Positions 1-6,071 of a stretch of DNA of 8,182 nt are shown one piece after another. The position numbers and the translations under genes are program-made. The notes beneath the pieces are model-generated. The model saw only the letters and a program-made list of their open reading frames with translations. It was not told the origin of the DNA and did not search any database. Each line of letters starts with the position of its first letter. Positions within the stretch are counted from its first letter, which is position 1. The DNA comes from DATKGN01 sp964385705 (lineage in GTDB: Bacteria > Patescibacteriota > Microgenomatia > UBA10105 > UBA927): the NCBI GenBank assembly GCA_964385705.1, contig CAYLQG010000066.1, positions 1 to 8,182 on the forward strand, written 5' to 3'.

Positions 1-2
1 TG

Positions 3-893
3 AAAGGCGCATCGGAAGGGCAGGGGCTTGGCAATAAATTTCTCTCCCACATCCGCGAAGTGAACATTATCTGCGAGGTTCTCCGGTTTTTCGAAGACCC
101 CAACATCGTCCATGTGGACGGAAGCCCGGATGCCGCGCGCGACCGCGTGACTGTCGAAACCGAGCTCATCTTGGCCGACATGCAAACCTTAGCCAAGCAA
201 TCGATGCCCAAAGGGAATGCGACGAAAGAGGATTTGGAGCGCTGGGAACTCGTCAAACGGATAAAACCTCTCATGGATGAGGGGAAACTTGCCCGCGACG
301 TCGTCACCAATACGGAAGAGCGCGCATTGCTTCAGCCGCTTCAACTTCTGACCATGAAACCCATTCTTTACATTGGTAACGTTTCGGAAAAACAGCTGAC
401 TGATGGTGTCACCCCGACCACGTCCGAAGGACACGCGGAGGGATCTCAAATCCCCAAAGATGATGGAAAGAGATTCCTCGACTTCGCTCGGAATGACATG
501 GTGCGGATCTGTGCTGAAACCGAATCGGAGTTGGCGGCCTTAGCGCCGGCTGAGCAGGCCGAATACCTCAAGTCCCTCGGCGTCGAGTCGTCCGGCCTCG
601 ATTTACTCATTAAAAAAGCCTACGAAGAGCTTGGCCTTATCTCATTCCTCACATGCGGACCTATTGAAGCGCGTGCATGGACGATTGAGAAGGGGATGAA
701 GGCACCGGAGGCTGCAGGCACCATCCACACCGACTTTGAAAAGAAGTTTATTAAGGCCGATACTGTCGCTTACAATGATTTTGTGACGCTTGGAGGTTGG
801 AAAAAGGCGCGCGAGGCTGGCAAAGCACGATTTGAGGGCAAAACATACGTCATGCAGGACGGCGACGTAGTGGAATTTAAGATTGGAACGTAA
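3..893 (+). CDS. ychF: Ribosome-binding ATPase YchF (partial, 5' end outside window)
   Basis: This is the C-terminal part of YchF/OLA1, an Obg-family P-loop protein that binds ribosomes and prefers ATP to GTP. The visible frame is open from base 3 and opens with KGASEGQGLGNKFLSHIREV, the conserved stretch just after the G3 region. FFEDPNIVHV follows, then the helical domain, then the altered G4 motif NVSE (379-390), which in this family explains ATP preference. The last ~80 residues (from about 654) form the TGS domain, with the hallmark RAWTIEKG, KAPEAAGTIHTDFEKKFIKA and QDGDVVEFKIGT segments. A GTG at 60 is internal and is not the start. The segment between NVSE and ICAETESEL is about 14 residues longer than in E. 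coli YchF and coincides with a palindromic DNA element at 407-498. Apart from that insert the protein looks intact, so it is probably functional. Confidence 0.95.
   Translation, partial: KGASEGQGLGNKFLSHIREVNIICEVLRFFEDPNIVHVDGSPDAARDRVTVETELILADMQTLAKQSMPKGNATKEDLERWELVKRIKPLMDEGKLARDVVTNTEERALLQPLQLLTMKPILYIGNVSEKQLTDGVTPTTSEGHAEGSQIPKDDGKRFLDFARNDMVRICAETESELAALAPAEQAEYLKSLGVESSGLDLLIKKAYEELGLISFLTCGPIEARAWTIEKGMKAPEAAGTIHTDFEKKFIKADTVAYNDFVTLGGWKKAREAGKARFEGKTYVMQDGDVVEFKIGT
407..498. repeat. Palindromic element inside the ychF reading frame
   Basis: The outer arms are TGTCACCCCGA (407-417) and TCGGAATGACA (488-498), inverted copies with 9 of 11 positions matching. Nested within them are GAGGGATCTC (438-447) and GAGATTCCTC (470-479), inverted with 9 of 10 matching. 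Small hairpins GTCC-GAA-GGAC (422-432) and GGGAT-CTCAA-ATCCC (440-454) also occur. This architecture and the end sequence TGTCAyyCCGA resemble dispersed intergenic palindromes of many bacteria. Here the element is read through in frame and encodes a low-complexity polar stretch (TSEGHAEGSQIPKDDGKR) where YchF normally has a short loop and helix. Rickettsia palindromic elements are the known precedent for such in-frame insertions. Exact borders are uncertain. Confidence 0.6.
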
Positions 894-909
894 TAGCATA
901 GTATAGAAT
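883..909 (+). promoter_or_regulatory. Weak candidate promoter ahead of the small ORF at 919
   Basis: TTGGAA (883-888) lies 15 bp before TAGAAT (904-909). The hexamer ends 9 nt before the ATG at 919, the same gap as at three better promoters in this window. The spacer is short and the region is AT-rich (TAGAATA occurs twice, at 904-910 and 913-919), so a chance match is quite possible. Confidence 0.25.
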
Positions 910-918
910 AGATAGAAT

Positions 919-1053
919 ATGGTAGAAGGCGTATCGGACACACCTATTCCGAGTCTATATAAGAACAAGTTACTGTCTCAGAACGAGCTCCTTGGTGCTG
1001 CTGATTTTGAAACTATATTATCCGTGATTCCGGGACTAGATTTCCCAAAATAG
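919..1053 (+). CDS. Small hypothetical ORF (44 aa), possibly the 5' part of an amber-split gene
   Basis: A 44-codon frame starts at ATG 919, 25 nt after ychF, and ends at TAG 1051. It translates to an amphipathic segment with YKNKLLSQNELLGAADFETI, which looks like real protein rather than noise. It is in the same frame as the 1066-1584 gene, separated only by the TAG and the codons up to ATG 1066. It could therefore be the N-terminus of a ~221-residue protein interrupted by a nonsense codon, or a separate small gene. No Shine-Dalgarno sequence precedes it. No family was recognised. Confidence 0.4.
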   Translation: MVEGVSDTPIPSLYKNKLLSQNELLGAADFETILSVIPGLDFPK

Positions 1054-1065
1054 TATTTGGAAGAA

Positions 1066-1584
1066 ATGTTACGGAATATTGAGATAGATCGACATTATAA
1101 TCCCAAATCTTTAAACCCCCCAATTTATTGGCATGTGGCGGAATTATATGGTGGCGAAGGTGACAATTCTTTACGATTTGCAATAGCTATGGCTGATAGT
1201 TACCAGGTTACAAAAGAAGGTAGATTTTTAAGAAAAGAACCGTTAGTTTCAACGTTTCGAATCGGTCTTGAGCGGTATAGGGAAGCGAATTCGCTGTATA
1301 TATATTTCTATTTTTCAAATGACGGAAAGTTCAAATACCTTGATATTTCAGATAATAGCGACGGTCAGCACCGTGGGTGGATTACTATAGACGGTAAAGA
1401 AGGAGTTACAGACAGTTATGGAACTATGGAAATACTCGGCGGGGAAGTTGAACAGTTACCGGTCATTCATATTGATAATTTAGTCCATGAATTTATTCAG
1501 ATTGATGAGCCTCTTAATTTGCGTGAGGCATTCGGTATTATATCTAAACAACAAAAAGTTCAGACTTCTGATACCCAGGCATAA
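1066..1584 (+). CDS. Hypothetical protein, AT-rich, possibly acquired
   Basis: I do not recognise the family. From ATG 1066 the product is 172 residues; a TTG at 1057 would give 175. It reads as a soluble, mixed alpha/beta protein with no signal peptide or membrane segment. Aromatic and acidic residues are frequent (YIYFYFSNDGKFKYLDISD, HRGWITIDG, VHEFIQIDEPLNL). Base composition is visibly more AT-rich than in ychF or the proteases, with many ATA, TTA and AAT codons, which suggests a different origin. The start is uncertain. GGAAG sits only 3 nt before ATG 1066, too close for a normal SD. TAGTAT (1051-1056) ends 9 nt before it, which would fit a leaderless promoter. The frame also continues upstream through an amber codon to ATG 919. 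Confidence 0.6.
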   Translation: MLRNIEIDRHYNPKSLNPPIYWHVAELYGGEGDNSLRFAIAMADSYQVTKEGRFLRKEPLVSTFRIGLERYREANSLYIYFYFSNDGKFKYLDISDNSDGQHRGWITIDGKEGVTDSYGTMEILGGEVEQLPVIHIDNLVHEFIQIDEPLNLREAFGIISKQQKVQTSDTQA

Positions 1585-1686
1585 TCATAAGATGTTGCTT
1601 CATTTGAAGGAATAGAATATATCATCACGGATGGGATTTGGCGGGGTTAAAAATAGGAACATGACGCGATAAATCACATTTATTCG

Positions 1687-1712
1687 ATCAAGTTGATATA
1701 CTTTGATATAAT
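1687..1712 (+). promoter_or_regulatory. Extended -10 promoter with palindrome, leaderless for the cupin-like gene
   Basis: A perfect TATAAT (1707-1712) is preceded by TGa (1704-1706), which makes an extended -10. Only 9 nt separate it from ATG 1722, so transcription should begin at or within about 3 nt of the start codon. No good -35 is visible; TCGATC is at the 17-bp position. Just upstream lie a perfect inverted repeat ATCAA-G-TTGAT (1687-1697) and the 10-bp-spaced direct repeat TTGATATA (1693-1700, 1703-1710). Either could be an operator overlapping the promoter; that role is inference. The rest of the gap from 1585 shows nothing else. Confidence 0.6.
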
Positions 1713-1721
1713 CAGGCTACC

Positions 1722-2315
1722 ATGGCGTATATAGAAAAGCCTGTTTTGGAATTTGCCCGCCAAAATCATATTAGTCTCTTCAGGGACGCACAGTCCGATC
1801 TTACGTTAATCCCGTCTTTTGGGATGTTTGATGAAACCGGCTCGATAGAACAACTCGTAACTGAATCCGGAGCGTACTACATGTTTTACAAGATAAACTA
1901 TTGTGACACAAAAAATGTCATACAGGCGGAGAGGGCGATAGCATTATTACTGCCAGGCGACCGGACGGAGCTTGCGTATTGGACCAAGCGCGGAGGTTCT
2001 AAAATTCTTGATGTCCATCGGGGACGGGGGAATCTCATTATCGGCGATCCGGAAGAGGGCAAAACGCAGGTCTATCCATTTGATAGTACGAATGTTTCAG
2101 AACTCATTCTTTCACCCGGGTGCTTCTACACGATCCAGGCCGATCCGGAGAGCCGTGAACCTTTGGTCGTGTCCGGTTTCTATGCTCCGCCTCAGGATTT
2201 AAACGCCATAGAAATTTCATTACATCCCGGTCAAAAAACCGTGAAATCCCCAGAGGGCATCATTCGTGTTCCGTCGGATTTTATGGCTGCCTGCGGGGTA
2301 GGGCCCCAGGAGTAA
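1722..2315 (+). CDS. Cupin-like protein, remote Cupin_5/DUF985 resemblance
   Basis: The product is a soluble protein of 197 residues with no signal peptide. It starts at ATG 1722, with no SD and a perfect TATAAT 9 nt upstream. The order of segments resembles the Cupin_5 (DUF985) layout: an ESGAYYMFYKINY strand, then AIALLLPGDRTELAYWTKRGG, then VHRGRGNLIIGDP, and finally LSPGCFYTIQADPE with LVVSGFYAPPQDLNAIEIS. The last part recalls the family's PAGxWQAA ... xVAPGFxFxDFEL ending. The histidines that bind metal in ordinary cupins (the AWHR and E-W-H positions) are replaced by aromatic and basic residues here. If the assignment holds, the barrel has probably lost metal and acts as a binding or sugar-related scaffold. 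Assignment is by eye only. Acidic dehydratase or epimerase-like cupins are alternatives. Confidence 0.55.
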   Translation: MAYIEKPVLEFARQNHISLFRDAQSDLTLIPSFGMFDETGSIEQLVTESGAYYMFYKINYCDTKNVIQAERAIALLLPGDRTELAYWTKRGGSKILDVHRGRGNLIIGDPEEGKTQVYPFDSTNVSELILSPGCFYTIQADPESREPLVVSGFYAPPQDLNAIEISLHPGQKTVKSPEGIIRVPSDFMAACGVGPQE

Positions 2316-2331
2316 CGGCTCCAAGCATCTC

Positions 2332-2360
2332 TTGCCTCAGCACCCCATCCATGGTATTAT
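2332..2360 (+). promoter_or_regulatory. Promoter of the rpsF-ssb-rpsR operon (leaderless)
   Basis: TTGCCT (2332-2337), a 17-bp spacer and TATTAT (2355-2360) form a near-ideal vegetative promoter. TGg precedes the -10. ATG 2370 starts 9 nt after the -10, leaving no room for a ribosome-binding site, so the rpsF mRNA should be leaderless or nearly so. Confidence 0.7.
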
Positions 2361-2369
2361 GAGAGCCTT

Positions 2370-2648
2370 ATGACACGGAAATATGAACTTATGACGGTAT
2401 TTCGCTCTGACGTCGATGTGACGGAGAAAAACGCCAAGGAACTTATACAGAAACTCGTCGGGGATGGTGTTACGGTTGTTGACGTAACGTTCATGGGCAA
2501 ACGAACGCTTGCGTACCCGATCCAAAAGAAAACAGAGGGGATTTACGTTTTATCCAACCTGACCGGCAATATTATTGTCCACGATATAGAGAAAAGAGTA
2601 CAATTGGGAGCGGAGGTTCTGCGGTTCCTGCTCACTGTGAAAAAATAA
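2370..2648 (+). CDS. rpsF: 30S ribosomal protein S6
   Basis: This is a 92-residue S6, a primary-assembly protein of the 30S platform that pairs with S18. The N-terminal KYELMTVF strand, the central GKRTLAYPIQKKTEGIYVL hairpin and the C-terminal DIEKRVQLGAEVLRFLLTVK helix and strand are all present, and length matches the family (about 95 aa). The protein ends right after the last strand and has no acidic tail of the E. coli type. It heads a three-gene operon; its TAA (2646-2648) is followed by a single base before the ssb ATG, so translation is probably coupled. The start at 2370 fits the family N-terminus exactly. Confidence 0.95.
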   Translation: MTRKYELMTVFRSDVDVTEKNAKELIQKLVGDGVTVVDVTFMGKRTLAYPIQKKTEGIYVLSNLTGNIIVHDIEKRVQLGAEVLRFLLTVKK

Positions 2649-2649
2649 T

Positions 2650-3180
2650 ATGTCATCGAGAAGCCTGAATAAAGTACAACTCATTGGGAATTTGACACGG
2701 GATCCGGAATTGCGATATACACCGACAGGGGCAGCAGTTTGTACAATAGGCCTCGCGACCAACAGGACGTGGACGACAGAATCAGGGGAAAAGAAAGAGG
2801 AAACGGAATTTCACCGCGTCGTTGCATGGAATAAGCTTGCAGAGCTCTGCAGCCAGCTTTTGGCCAAGGGCCGAAAGATTTATGTCGAGGGCAGGTTGAG
2901 AACCAACAGTTGGACGGCACAGGACGGAAGTCAGCGTTCGACAACGGAAGTCGTTATCGAAGATATGATCATCCTTGATTCACGGCGTCCGGTGACCGGA
3001 GAAGCAGGCGGGGAAGCAGGGACGGAATATCATGAATCGCAGCCAGCGACCCCAATATCGGCAGCGGTGCAGACACCGGTAAAACCGGCAGCGAAAAAAC
3101 AAGAGGATACGAAACAGGCAGCGAAAACAGAAACAAGAGGAGCGCCCGAAGAAGTTAATCCGGACGATATCCCATTTTAA
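2650..3180 (+). CDS. ssb: Single-stranded DNA-binding protein
   Basis: The 176-residue SSB has an N-terminal OB fold at about residues 5-112. Family motifs are LNKVQLIGNLTRDPELRYTP, TEFHRVVAWNKLAE, LLAKGRKIYVEGRL and TTEVVIEDMIIL. A Gly/Ala/Gln/Lys-rich disordered linker follows at about 113-168. The protein ends in PDDIPF, the acidic tip that recruits replication and repair partners. It coats ssDNA during replication, recombination and repair. Placement between rpsF and rpsR is the classic bacterial order and ties SSB output to ribosome synthesis. No SD precedes the ATG, which sits one base after the rpsF stop, so reinitiation after rpsF is likely. Confidence 0.96.
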   Translation: MSSRSLNKVQLIGNLTRDPELRYTPTGAAVCTIGLATNRTWTTESGEKKEETEFHRVVAWNKLAELCSQLLAKGRKIYVEGRLRTNSWTAQDGSQRSTTEVVIEDMIILDSRRPVTGEAGGEAGTEYHESQPATPISAAVQTPVKPAAKKQEDTKQAAKTETRGAPEEVNPDDIPF

Positions 3181-3192
3181 AGGAGTATTTTT

Positions 3193-3432
3193 ATGAGATC
3201 AAGCAGATTTACCAAAAAATTGAGACCGGTTGCCAAAAATTGCCATTTTTGCAATAATAAAATTGAACCCGATTATAAAGATACCATGCTTTTGTCAAAG
3301 TATCTGACGGAGCGGGGTAAAATTTTGGGACGAAGCCGCACCGGTATTTGCAGTAAGCATCAGAGATCATTGCAGCTTGCGATCAAGTATGCACGGCACG
3401 TAGCATTTTTGCCGTTTATTGTGAGAGCGTAA
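3193..3432 (+). CDS. rpsR: 30S ribosomal protein S18
   Basis: The 79-residue S18 is the 30S platform partner of S6. It carries the conserved DYKDTMLLSKYLTERGKILGRSRTG core and the KHQRSLQLAIKYARHVAFLPFI C-terminus. The N-terminal CHFC pair with the later Cys-x2-His (ICSKH) would form the zinc site found in cysteine-type S18 proteins. Unlike its operon mates it has a clear Shine-Dalgarno, AAGGAG (3180-3185), 7 nt before ATG 3193. No rplI (L9) follows, whereas many bacteria have rpsF-ssb-rpsR-rplI. That absence is in line with the L9 loss reported for several CPR lineages, but L9 could lie elsewhere in the genome. Confidence 0.95.
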   Translation: MRSSRFTKKLRPVAKNCHFCNNKIEPDYKDTMLLSKYLTERGKILGRSRTGICSKHQRSLQLAIKYARHVAFLPFIVRA

Positions 3433-3445
3433 TTATTTTTCCCCA

Positions 3446-3475
3446 TTTACGCGGTCTTATTGTTCTTGGTAGTAT
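3446..3475 (+). promoter_or_regulatory. Candidate promoter of the protease pair
   Basis: TTTACG (3446-3451), an 18-bp spacer and TAGTAT (3470-3475) with a preceding TGg give a plausible extended -10 promoter. ATG 3491 is 15 nt beyond it, so the leader would be only about 8 nt. A small dyad GGGT-GGTAT-ACCC (3476-3488), including GGTATACC, covers the expected start site and could be an operator or chance. Confidence 0.45.
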
Positions 3476-3490
3476 GGGTGGTATACCCTT

Positions 3491-4774
3491 ATGAAACCGG
3501 TTGCTGTTTCAAAAATCCGATCGTACATCATCATTGCCGCACTATGTCTGTTGTCAGTGGGAATTGGGTATAATCTGGGCATTCATGGGACGACGGTTGG
3601 TATAAGTTCCGATAAACGGGTCGTTGTTAACCAAGAGCAACCAGCAGGCACCAACGTCGATTTTTCACTCTTCTGGGATGTCTGGCAGAGGCTCCAAAGT
3701 TCCTATATCGATAAAGCGGATCTGAATGTACAGAAAATGGTGTACGGCGCGATAAGCGGTATGGTGAACGCTATCGGCGACCCGTATACACTTTTCCTCC
3801 CCCCTCACGACAACACGGATTTCAAAGATAATTTAAGCGGACAATTTGACGGGATCGGTGCGCAGCTTGATATGAAAGACGGCAACGTCATCGTCCAGAC
3901 GCCGCTTAAAGGTAATCCCGCGGAGAAAGCGGGCATCCGCCCCGGTGATTATATTTTGAAAGTTGACGGCGTCTCAACCGCGGGTTGGACTGTCGCTCAG
4001 GCGGTACTGAAGATCCGCGGCCCCAAGGGGACGACGGTGAAACTTCAGATTCTGCACCAATCCGATACGAAGCCCATCGACATCGCTATTGTCCGCGATA
4101 CGATCACCGTCTCAACGGTTGACACATGGATTAAACAACTTTCCGATATACCGGAGATTGCAGGGACGCCCTCCCAGACTGTTTTGGCAGGGAAATCAGG
4201 CAAAGTCGCCTACATCAAATTATCGCAGTTCGGCGATCACACGAATGACGAGATGGCGGCGGCAGTTTCCCAGGTCGCTTCGGCGTACGCATCAGACTCA
4301 ACGATCAAAGGGTTGGTATTTGACCTCCGGAATAACCCAGGCGGCTATCTTGAAAGCGCAGTCCATATCGCAAGTGAGTTTGTCGCATCGGGCACCGTTG
4401 TATCTCAGGTTAACAGCGACGGCACAAAGCAGGATTATCCGGTCGACCACAAAGGCGAGCTCCTTACGATTCCGATGGTCGTTCTCATCAATAAGGGTAG
4501 CGCGTCGGCTGCTGAAATTGTCTCAGGTGCACTCAAAGATCATAAGCGGGCGACACTCGTCGGGGAAGTTTCATTCGGAAAAGGCTCTGTGCAAACGCCG
4601 GAAGATCTGCCGGACGGATCGGGACTTCATATCACGACGGGTAAGTGGCTCCTCCCGAGCGGCAGCTGGATAAATAAGATCGGCATAACGCCTAATGTTA
4701 TCGTATCGTCCGACTTGGTCACTGCGACATCGGACGCACAACTCGGTAAAGCGATTGAGGTATTATTTAAATAA
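3491..4774 (+). CDS. ctpA: S41 family C-terminal processing peptidase with PDZ domain
   Basis: The 427-residue membrane-anchored serine protease of the CtpA/Prc family cleaves substrates from the C-terminus on the outer face of the membrane. Residues about 11-32 form an N-terminal transmembrane or signal-anchor helix. A helical segment with FSLFWDVWQRLQSSYIDKADLN and GDPYTLFLPP follows, then a PDZ domain (about 115-203, NPAEKAGIRPGDYILKVDG), then the S41 core. The Ser-Lys dyad is visible as S339 in GSASAAEI and K364 in FGKGSVQ, the usual 25 residues apart. FDLRNNPGGYL is the other family signature. It has its own candidate promoter and lies 34 nt upstream of an HtrA-like gene, so the two likely act together on misfolded or signal-bearing extracytoplasmic proteins. 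Length and motifs indicate an intact enzyme. Confidence 0.95.
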   Translation: MKPVAVSKIRSYIIIAALCLLSVGIGYNLGIHGTTVGISSDKRVVVNQEQPAGTNVDFSLFWDVWQRLQSSYIDKADLNVQKMVYGAISGMVNAIGDPYTLFLPPHDNTDFKDNLSGQFDGIGAQLDMKDGNVIVQTPLKGNPAEKAGIRPGDYILKVDGVSTAGWTVAQAVLKIRGPKGTTVKLQILHQSDTKPIDIAIVRDTITVSTVDTWIKQLSDIPEIAGTPSQTVLAGKSGKVAYIKLSQFGDHTNDEMAAAVSQVASAYASDSTIKGLVFDLRNNPGGYLESAVHIASEFVASGTVVSQVNSDGTKQDYPVDHKGELLTIPMVVLINKGSASAAEIVSGALKDHKRATLVGEVSFGKGSVQTPEDLPDGSGLHITTGKWLLPSGSWINKIGITPNVIVSSDLVTATSDAQLGKAIEVLFK

Positions 4775-4808
4775 GTCTCACATAGTCATGTTGTAAAGGA
4801 GGCATCAT

Positions 4809-6011
4809 ATGGCTATAGATTCACCGAATCTTAAACGCTCTCTACTTCTCGTTGCGATCATTATCCTCGCGGTCGGCGGGTTGGTAAGTTCAGGTATTTT
4901 TGGATTGAATTGGGATTTTGTCGGCCGCATGCTCCGCATACCCGCTACGACGAAGACGCAAAGTCAGATTCCGGAACCCCAGAATGTCCGGGTCGTGAGC
5001 GAAGAATCGGTCGTTATCAATGTCGTCAATAAAGTTTCTCCCGCCGTCGTTACCGTCGGCATCACGCAGTCAGCTAACAGTAGTCTTGGTGATTTATTTC
5101 AGTTTGATCCGTTTAGCCAACTCATGCCGCTTGATCAGACACCCACCCCCAGTCCGACACAGAATTCCGAACAGGATATCGGAAGCGGCTTCGTGGTCTC
5201 GTCTGACGGCCTCATCGTGACGAATAAGCACGTCGTTGCCGATACGGAATCCAAATACCGCGTTATCACAAAGGACAACAAAACCTATGATGTCACAAAA
5301 ATTTACCGTGATCCGGCCAACGATCTTGCTATCCTAAAAATTAATGCGTCGAATTTACCCGTCGTTGAGATGGGGTATTCAAGCAAAATCCAGGTGGGCC
5401 AACTCGCCATCGCCATCGGCACTGCCCTTGGCGAATTTCGTAATACCGTAACAACCGGCGTCGTCTCGGGTATCGGCCGCGGTATCACAGCCGGAAGTCC
5501 GCTTGAAGGCGCGGCAGAGAAACTTGATAACGTTATCCAGACGAGTGCCGCAATAAATCCGGGCAATTCGGGAGGGCCGCTTTTAAACAGCAGCGGACAG
5601 GTCGTCGGCGTCAATACGGCGGTTTCCCAGGAGGGTCAGAATATCGGATTTGCCCTTCCTATCAATGTCATACGGGATGCAATCACCAACTTTAACCAAA
5701 CAGGCCAGTTTAACCGGCCATACTTAGGCGTCCGGTACAAAACCGTTACCAAGGATGTTGCCATACTCAATGACGTGCCTGAGGGCGCATATGTCATGGA
5801 TGTCATCCAGGGTTCGCCCGCCGATAAAGCCGGGATACAGGCGCAGGATATCATCACCAATATTAACGGCACGCGGCTTTCCGGCGATAACGCGGAATTA
5901 TCGACGCTCATATCGGATAAAAAAGTAGGGGATACGCTCAATATCACACTTGACCGTGACGGAAAAACGGTAACGGTTAAACTTGTATTGGGGAATCAGG
6001 CAGACCAATAG
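4809..6011 (+). CDS. htrA: S1C trypsin-like serine protease with PDZ domain (HtrA/Deg type)
   Basis: This 400-residue protein has a single N-terminal membrane anchor (about 11-32), a low-complexity linker, a chymotrypsin-fold protease domain and one C-terminal PDZ domain (about 302-396). The catalytic triad is readable: H141 in TNKHVVAD, D172 in DPANDLAILK and S254 in NPGNSGGPL. The PDZ has PYLGV and GSPADKAGIQAQDIITNING. Family members degrade or refold damaged extracytoplasmic proteins and are activated by peptide binding to the PDZ. The strongest ribosome-binding site in the window, AAAGGAGG (4795-4802), lies 6 nt before ATG 4809, which settles the start. It follows the S41 peptidase by 34 nt with no terminator between them, so co-transcription is likely. 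A Thr/Pro/Gln-rich loop (LDQTPTPSPTQNSEQD) precedes the catalytic domain, as in many Gram-positive-like HtrA proteins. Confidence 0.95.
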   Translation: MAIDSPNLKRSLLLVAIIILAVGGLVSSGIFGLNWDFVGRMLRIPATTKTQSQIPEPQNVRVVSEESVVINVVNKVSPAVVTVGITQSANSSLGDLFQFDPFSQLMPLDQTPTPSPTQNSEQDIGSGFVVSSDGLIVTNKHVVADTESKYRVITKDNKTYDVTKIYRDPANDLAILKINASNLPVVEMGYSSKIQVGQLAIAIGTALGEFRNTVTTGVVSGIGRGITAGSPLEGAAEKLDNVIQTSAAINPGNSGGPLLNSSGQVVGVNTAVSQEGQNIGFALPINVIRDAITNFNQTGQFNRPYLGVRYKTVTKDVAILNDVPEGAYVMDVIQGSPADKAGIQAQDIITNINGTRLSGDNAELSTLISDKKVGDTLNITLDRDGKTVTVKLVLGNQADQ

Positions 6012-6016
6012 TTTCT

Positions 6017-6064
6017 TGTCATTCCCGTCCCGCATCTTTGTGCGGGATAAACTCCGGCGGGAAT
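6017..6064. repeat. Nested palindromic repeat between convergent genes
   Basis: The outer arms ATTCCCG (6021-6027) and CGGGAAT (6058-6064) enclose a perfect hairpin CCCGCA-TCTTTG-TGCGGG (6029-6046). Together with the leading TGTC (6017-6020) it begins TGTCATTCCCG, close to the ends of the palindrome inside ychF. It fills nearly the whole 60-bp gap between the htrA-like gene and the oppositely oriented sigma factor gene. It may act as a transcription barrier for both strands, but there is no T-run on either side, so it is not a standard intrinsic terminator. It is better read as a dispersed REP-like element. Confidence 0.65.
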
Positions 6065-6071
6065 CCTTATT

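Noticed and set aside
642..968. Minus-strand open frame opposite the end of ychF and the following gap
   Set aside because: It lies mostly antisense to the conserved TGS domain, has no recognisable motifs and no start signals; it is a shadow of ychF.
1051..1053. Reassigned stop codons (an alternative genetic code) as explanation for the in-frame TAG
   Set aside because: TAG also ends no clear gene here as sense, but RF1, which recognises UAG, is encoded in the window, and TGA is a real stop for prfA and the permease.
2295..2307. GGGG/CCCC hairpin at the end of the cupin-like gene as a terminator
   Set aside because: The stem is only 4 bp, lies inside the coding region and has no T-run after it.
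4089..4673. Plus-strand frame inside the S41 peptidase gene
   Set aside because: It is out of frame with clear catalytic motifs and its translation is arginine/serine-rich, low-quality sequence.
5303..5947. Two minus-strand frames opposite the HtrA-like gene
   Set aside because: Both run antisense to the protease and PDZ domains with no family motifs; they arise from codon bias.
6029..6046. CCCGCA/TGCGGG hairpin as an intrinsic terminator
   Set aside because: No run of T follows on either strand; it is nested in a larger palindrome and better classed as a repeat.
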